Assembly (NCBI GenBank): GCA_045652705.1
Contig: JAZRUV010000016.1
Location: 1 to 32,122, forward strand
Direction: 5' to 3'
Length of the DNA: 32,122 bases
DNA from: UMGS1649 sp045652705
Lineage (GTDB): Bacteria > Bacillota > Clostridia > TANB77 > CAG-465
In this document: positions 30,534 to 32,122 of the stretch, one piece after another
How the letters are laid out: every line of letters starts with the position of its first letter
Numbering within the stretch: position 1 is the stretch's first letter
Notes under the pieces: generated by a model
The model's database searches: none
Told to the model about the DNA's origin: nothing
Seen by the model: only the letters and a program-made list of their open reading frames with translations
Position numbers and translations under genes: made by a program

Positions 30534-31883
30534 TGACGGGCGAAAACCGTAGTCTTCGTAATCGATATCCGGAGTGTAATTGAGACGAACCGAAACTGGG
30601 CGGCTGCTTCTTATACTGCCCCCACGACACACACGGCCGCTATCACCGCCGCCCTCCATTACCCATTCCTGCATATTTCCTGCCATATCATAAATATTGT
30701 TTACATTTGCTACTTTTAACGCACCTGTAGATAATACCCACTTTGTTCCACTTGCTTTTGTTGAACTTGTTGTTGCATTTTGATATTGACCTAACGAACT
30801 AGAATAAACTGCATACTTTGCTCCATCATTTAAATCTCCTGCTGCTATTTCGTGACTAGAATAATTACCATAAGCTGTGGTATCTGTTACACTTGCTACT
30901 GCTTTTGTATCTAACCACCATTGTAACGTTGTATCCCACTGCACTCCATATGTTAATGTTGATACTACTCCATAATTTGTATTTATTGCTGGATACATAC
31001 TTCTTGCTACCTCTACTGCTCCATTTGTATCTTCTAACACATTATCATTCTTTGTCCATGGTATATAATTATATGGTATTTTCCCCATCATTGAATATAC
31101 GTTTGAACCCATTGCTAAAGTAGTATTGACTGTTCTTCGTGTATCTATTCCAGCTTCATAACGTGCTATATAAAATCCTTTATATTCTTTTACACTTTCA
31201 TACATTGCTTGTACTTCTGCTAAAGTTGTTCTTGTCATATATTTTGAATCTTGTGTTGGCAGTGGCATATTTGTTGTTATATCTAATGCTACTTCCCACC
31301 ACTCTGTTCCTAATTCATTTGATACTGTATAGCTACTGGTCCCTAAAAAATCTTGTCTTACAAACTTGCTAAAATCTTCTACCGGTACCCATACATATTG
31401 GTTTCTTGTTCTTTTTGCATCTTCTACATTTGCATCTGTTACTGGAGTTGTTCCTTCATATATTACAAGTCCTCCATTTTTTGTATTTTCTCCTGTGGCA
31501 CTTGAGGCAACAAAACCCATTGGTATTGGTACACCATCTACTGTTGCGATTACCCAATTGCTACTTCCTTTTAAAGCTACCTTTACACCATCTTCTGTTA
31601 CGGTTACTTCATATGGTGTTAGGTCTAAATTTTCCTCATTTAATCTTTTTAATACTTCCTCTTCTAATTGCTCTTGTGTTATATTACCATCCACGAATGC
31701 TTCTGCCCATTTTAATGAAGCTAGTGTTTGCACTTCTTGTAGATTTGTTTCATCTACTGCATTTTGAGCTTTTTCTATTATTCCACTGTTGTTTATTGAT
31801 AGAATAATTGTTCCTGCTAGTATTATCATTACTATTATTGTTATTACTAGTACCACTAATGATACCGCCTTTTTGTTTTGCAT
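30516..31883 (-). CDS. Target-like gene B: pilin-like N terminus plus FGE/C-type-lectin-fold domain
   Basis: This is a 455-residue paralogue of gene A. It opens MQNKKAVSLVVLVITIIVMI and follows the same plan: pilin-like helix, helical neck (KAQNAVDETNLQEVQTLASL), NQYVWVPVEDFSKF, KGFYIARYEAG, then NNIYDMAGNMQEW and a variable end finishing GFRPSLYIKK. Its final ~45 codons are about 55% GC against 35% just before and five codons shorter than those of A. In this fold the varied residues would form the ligand face. The start at 31883 has GGAGGAG; an open frame to 31928 would begin inside a hairpin and is rejected. The leader carries an attenuator-like stem. rnpB follows directly. Confidence 0.85.
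   Translation of the reverse strand: MQNKKAVSLVVLVITIIVMIILAGTIILSINNSGIIEKAQNAVDETNLQEVQTLASLKWAEAFVDGNITQEQLEEEVLKRLNEENLDLTPYEVTVTEDGVKVALKGSSNWVIATVDGVPIPMGFVASSATGENTKNGGLVIYEGTTPVTDANVEDAKRTRNQYVWVPVEDFSKFVRQDFLGTSSYTVSNELGTEWWEVALDITTNMPLPTQDSKYMTRTTLAEVQAMYESVKEYKGFYIARYEAGIDTRRTVNTTLAMGSNVYSMMGKIPYNYIPWTKNDNVLEDTNGAVEVARSMYPAINTNYGVVSTLTYGVQWDTTLQWWLDTKAVASVTDTTAYGNYSSHEIAAGDLNDGAKYAVYSSSLGQYQNATTSSTKASGTKWVLSTGALKVANVNNIYDMAGNMQEWVMEGGGDSGRVCRGGSIRSSRPVSVRLNYTPDIDYEDYGFRPSLYIKK
30534..30671 (-). other. Candidate DGR variable region B
   Basis: GC over 30531-30660 is 55% against 35% in the next 130 bp. 13 of 34 codons between ATG GAG GGC and GGT TTT end in C. The scaffold RGGS, then PVSVR, then GFRP is the usual framework of DGR variable proteins of the FGE/C-type-lectin class. 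Relative to gene A the stretch is five codons shorter, so one unaltered template could not have made both. Confidence 0.7.
30672..31883 (-). repeat. Long direct-repeat copy of gene A (20914-22134)
   Basis: The two genes are closely similar in DNA over most of their constant part, for example around 30906-31000 against 21157-21260, in the same orientation 9.8 kb apart. Unequal recombination between them would delete or duplicate the genes from the 561-residue protein to rnpB. Confidence 0.7.
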
Positions 31884-31914
31884 ATTTTTCTCCTCCTTTT
31901 TTGCATGCAAAAAG

Positions 31915-31955
31915 AGCAAAGCCAACATAGATATTTACTCTATGTTAACCTTGCT
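31915..31955 (-). terminator. 17-bp attenuator-like hairpin in the gene B leader
   Basis: The arms 31915-31931 and 31939-31955 pair over all 17 positions on the minus strand when G-U pairs are allowed, with a 7-nt loop, and CTTTTTGC follows. It lies 31 nt before the gene B start and downstream of the promoter-like element at the window edge. TTTTTGCATGCAAAAA (31898-31913), a perfect palindrome, sits between it and the ribosome binding site. Confidence 0.7.
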
Positions 31956-32010
31956 TTTTTCTTGTTATTTGGGTATGAAAAAGCTCCACTACTTTGTAGT
32001 GTTTGTTTAG

Positions 32011-32067
32011 TTAATTGTGTGTGTGTGTGTGTGTGTGTACAGCCCCAGGGCTTTCAGCGTTTTTCAT
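32011..32067 (-). CDS. Putative 18-residue leader peptide containing (HT) repeats
   Basis: ATG at 32067 has GGGGAG 8 nt upstream and opens MKNAESPGAVHTHTHTHN followed by TAA. The HT run is encoded by the (AC)11 tract, so a change of one repeat unit would shift its frame. It precedes the attenuator-like hairpin of gene B. Whether it is translated is unknown; the upstream sequence is homologous to the region that carries the gene A binding site. Confidence 0.4.
   Translation of the reverse strand: MKNAESPGAVHTHTHTHN
32017..32038. repeat. (GT)11 dinucleotide microsatellite
   Basis: Eleven GT units on the plus strand ((AC)11 on the minus strand) are the only long simple repeat in the window, placed between the promoter-like region and the hairpin of the gene B leader. 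Such tracts change length by slipped-strand mispairing. Confidence 0.95.
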
Positions 32068-32075
32068 TTGTTTTA

Positions 32076-32122
32076 CTCCCCTTTATTATGTATTTAGTTT
32101 ATACTAAACAAAAATGAAAGTC
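32076..32122 (-). promoter_or_regulatory. Second copy of the gene A upstream element at the window edge
   Basis: On the minus strand GACTTT, then TTTTTGTTT, TATAAACTAAA and ATAATAA before GGGGAG match the region just before gene A (22142-22190). TTTAGT and ACTAAA form an inverted repeat around TTAT. It is the likely promoter of the gene B leader; -35 spacing is not ideal and the element is cut by the window end. Confidence 0.5.

Noticed and set aside
31884..31928. Longer N terminus for gene B
   Set aside because: The extra codons begin inside the hairpin and lack a binding site; the inner ATG has GGAGGAG and matches gene A.
32017..32038. Sequencing artefact at the (GT)11 tract
   Set aside because: It cannot be excluded from sequence, but clean flanks and a well-placed leader ORF make a real repeat as likely; its exact length should be treated with caution.
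1..32122. tRNA genes, riboswitches, insertion sequences, prophage integration sites
   Set aside because: I looked for cloverleaf-like segments, aptamer-like conserved cores and transposase or integrase motifs and saw none that I could support.

Overview
The window is about 32 kb of AT-rich, low-GC Gram-positive DNA. Strong Shine-Dalgarno sites of the GGAGG type, sporulation genes (a dipicolinate synthase subunit B fragment and spoIIR), a type A RNase P RNA and the gene repertoire point to a spore-forming member of the Clostridia. That it is an uncultured gut lineage is inference. Most genes lie on the minus strand.

Layout. 1-3.5 kb: dpaB (cut by the window edge), lexA with a LexA box over its own promoter, a TSCPD protein, a papain-fold hydrolase-like protein, a DUF4085-like protein and an SdpI-like membrane protein. 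3.6-8.5 kb: pfkA, the PASTA kinase/PP2C phosphatase pair prkC-prpC, and rlmN. 8.7-15.1 kb: one gene for a 2142-residue secreted repeat protein, with a divergent NUDIX gene. 15.7-15.85 kb: a small GC-richer tandem repeat. 15.9-20.6 kb: the housekeeping operon rpoZ - CMP-kinase-like gene - priA - def - fmt. In many Firmicutes this block runs on through rsmB to rlmN-prpC-prkC-rsgA; here rsmB is missing and the giant surface gene sits between fmt and rlmN, while pfkA takes the place of rsgA.

20.7-32.1 kb is the accessory part. It holds two paralogous genes (A, 20743-22134; B, 30516-31883) whose products join a pilin-like N-terminal helix to a C-terminal formylglycine-generating-enzyme/C-type-lectin fold. 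Their last ~50 codons are abruptly GC-rich (about 55-58% against 35-37% next door), rich in C-ending codons, and differ mainly at first and second codon positions while third positions stay fixed. That is the signature of variable regions of a diversity-generating retroelement (DGR) templated by AAC/AAT codons. No reverse transcriptase or template repeat is in the window, so these would be remote targets. Each variable region ends in the same 18-bp sequence and is followed 13-15 nt later by a perfect hairpin. Gene B also has an unusual leader: a promoter-like copy of the gene A upstream region, an 18-codon ORF containing an (AC)11 microsatellite, then a 17-bp attenuator-like hairpin. The gene B hairpin overlaps the rnpB promoter and the 5' strand of its P1 helix.

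Between the two targets lie an unrecognised 561-residue protein, a two-gene cassette of foreign base composition (a PIN-domain nuclease-like protein and a small protein equal to its C-terminal domain), ttcA-like and spoIIR genes, two small unknown genes, a class A penicillin-binding protein and rnpB. The strongest candidates for new biology are the two DGR-like targets with the gene B leader, and the PIN/paralogous-domain cassette.
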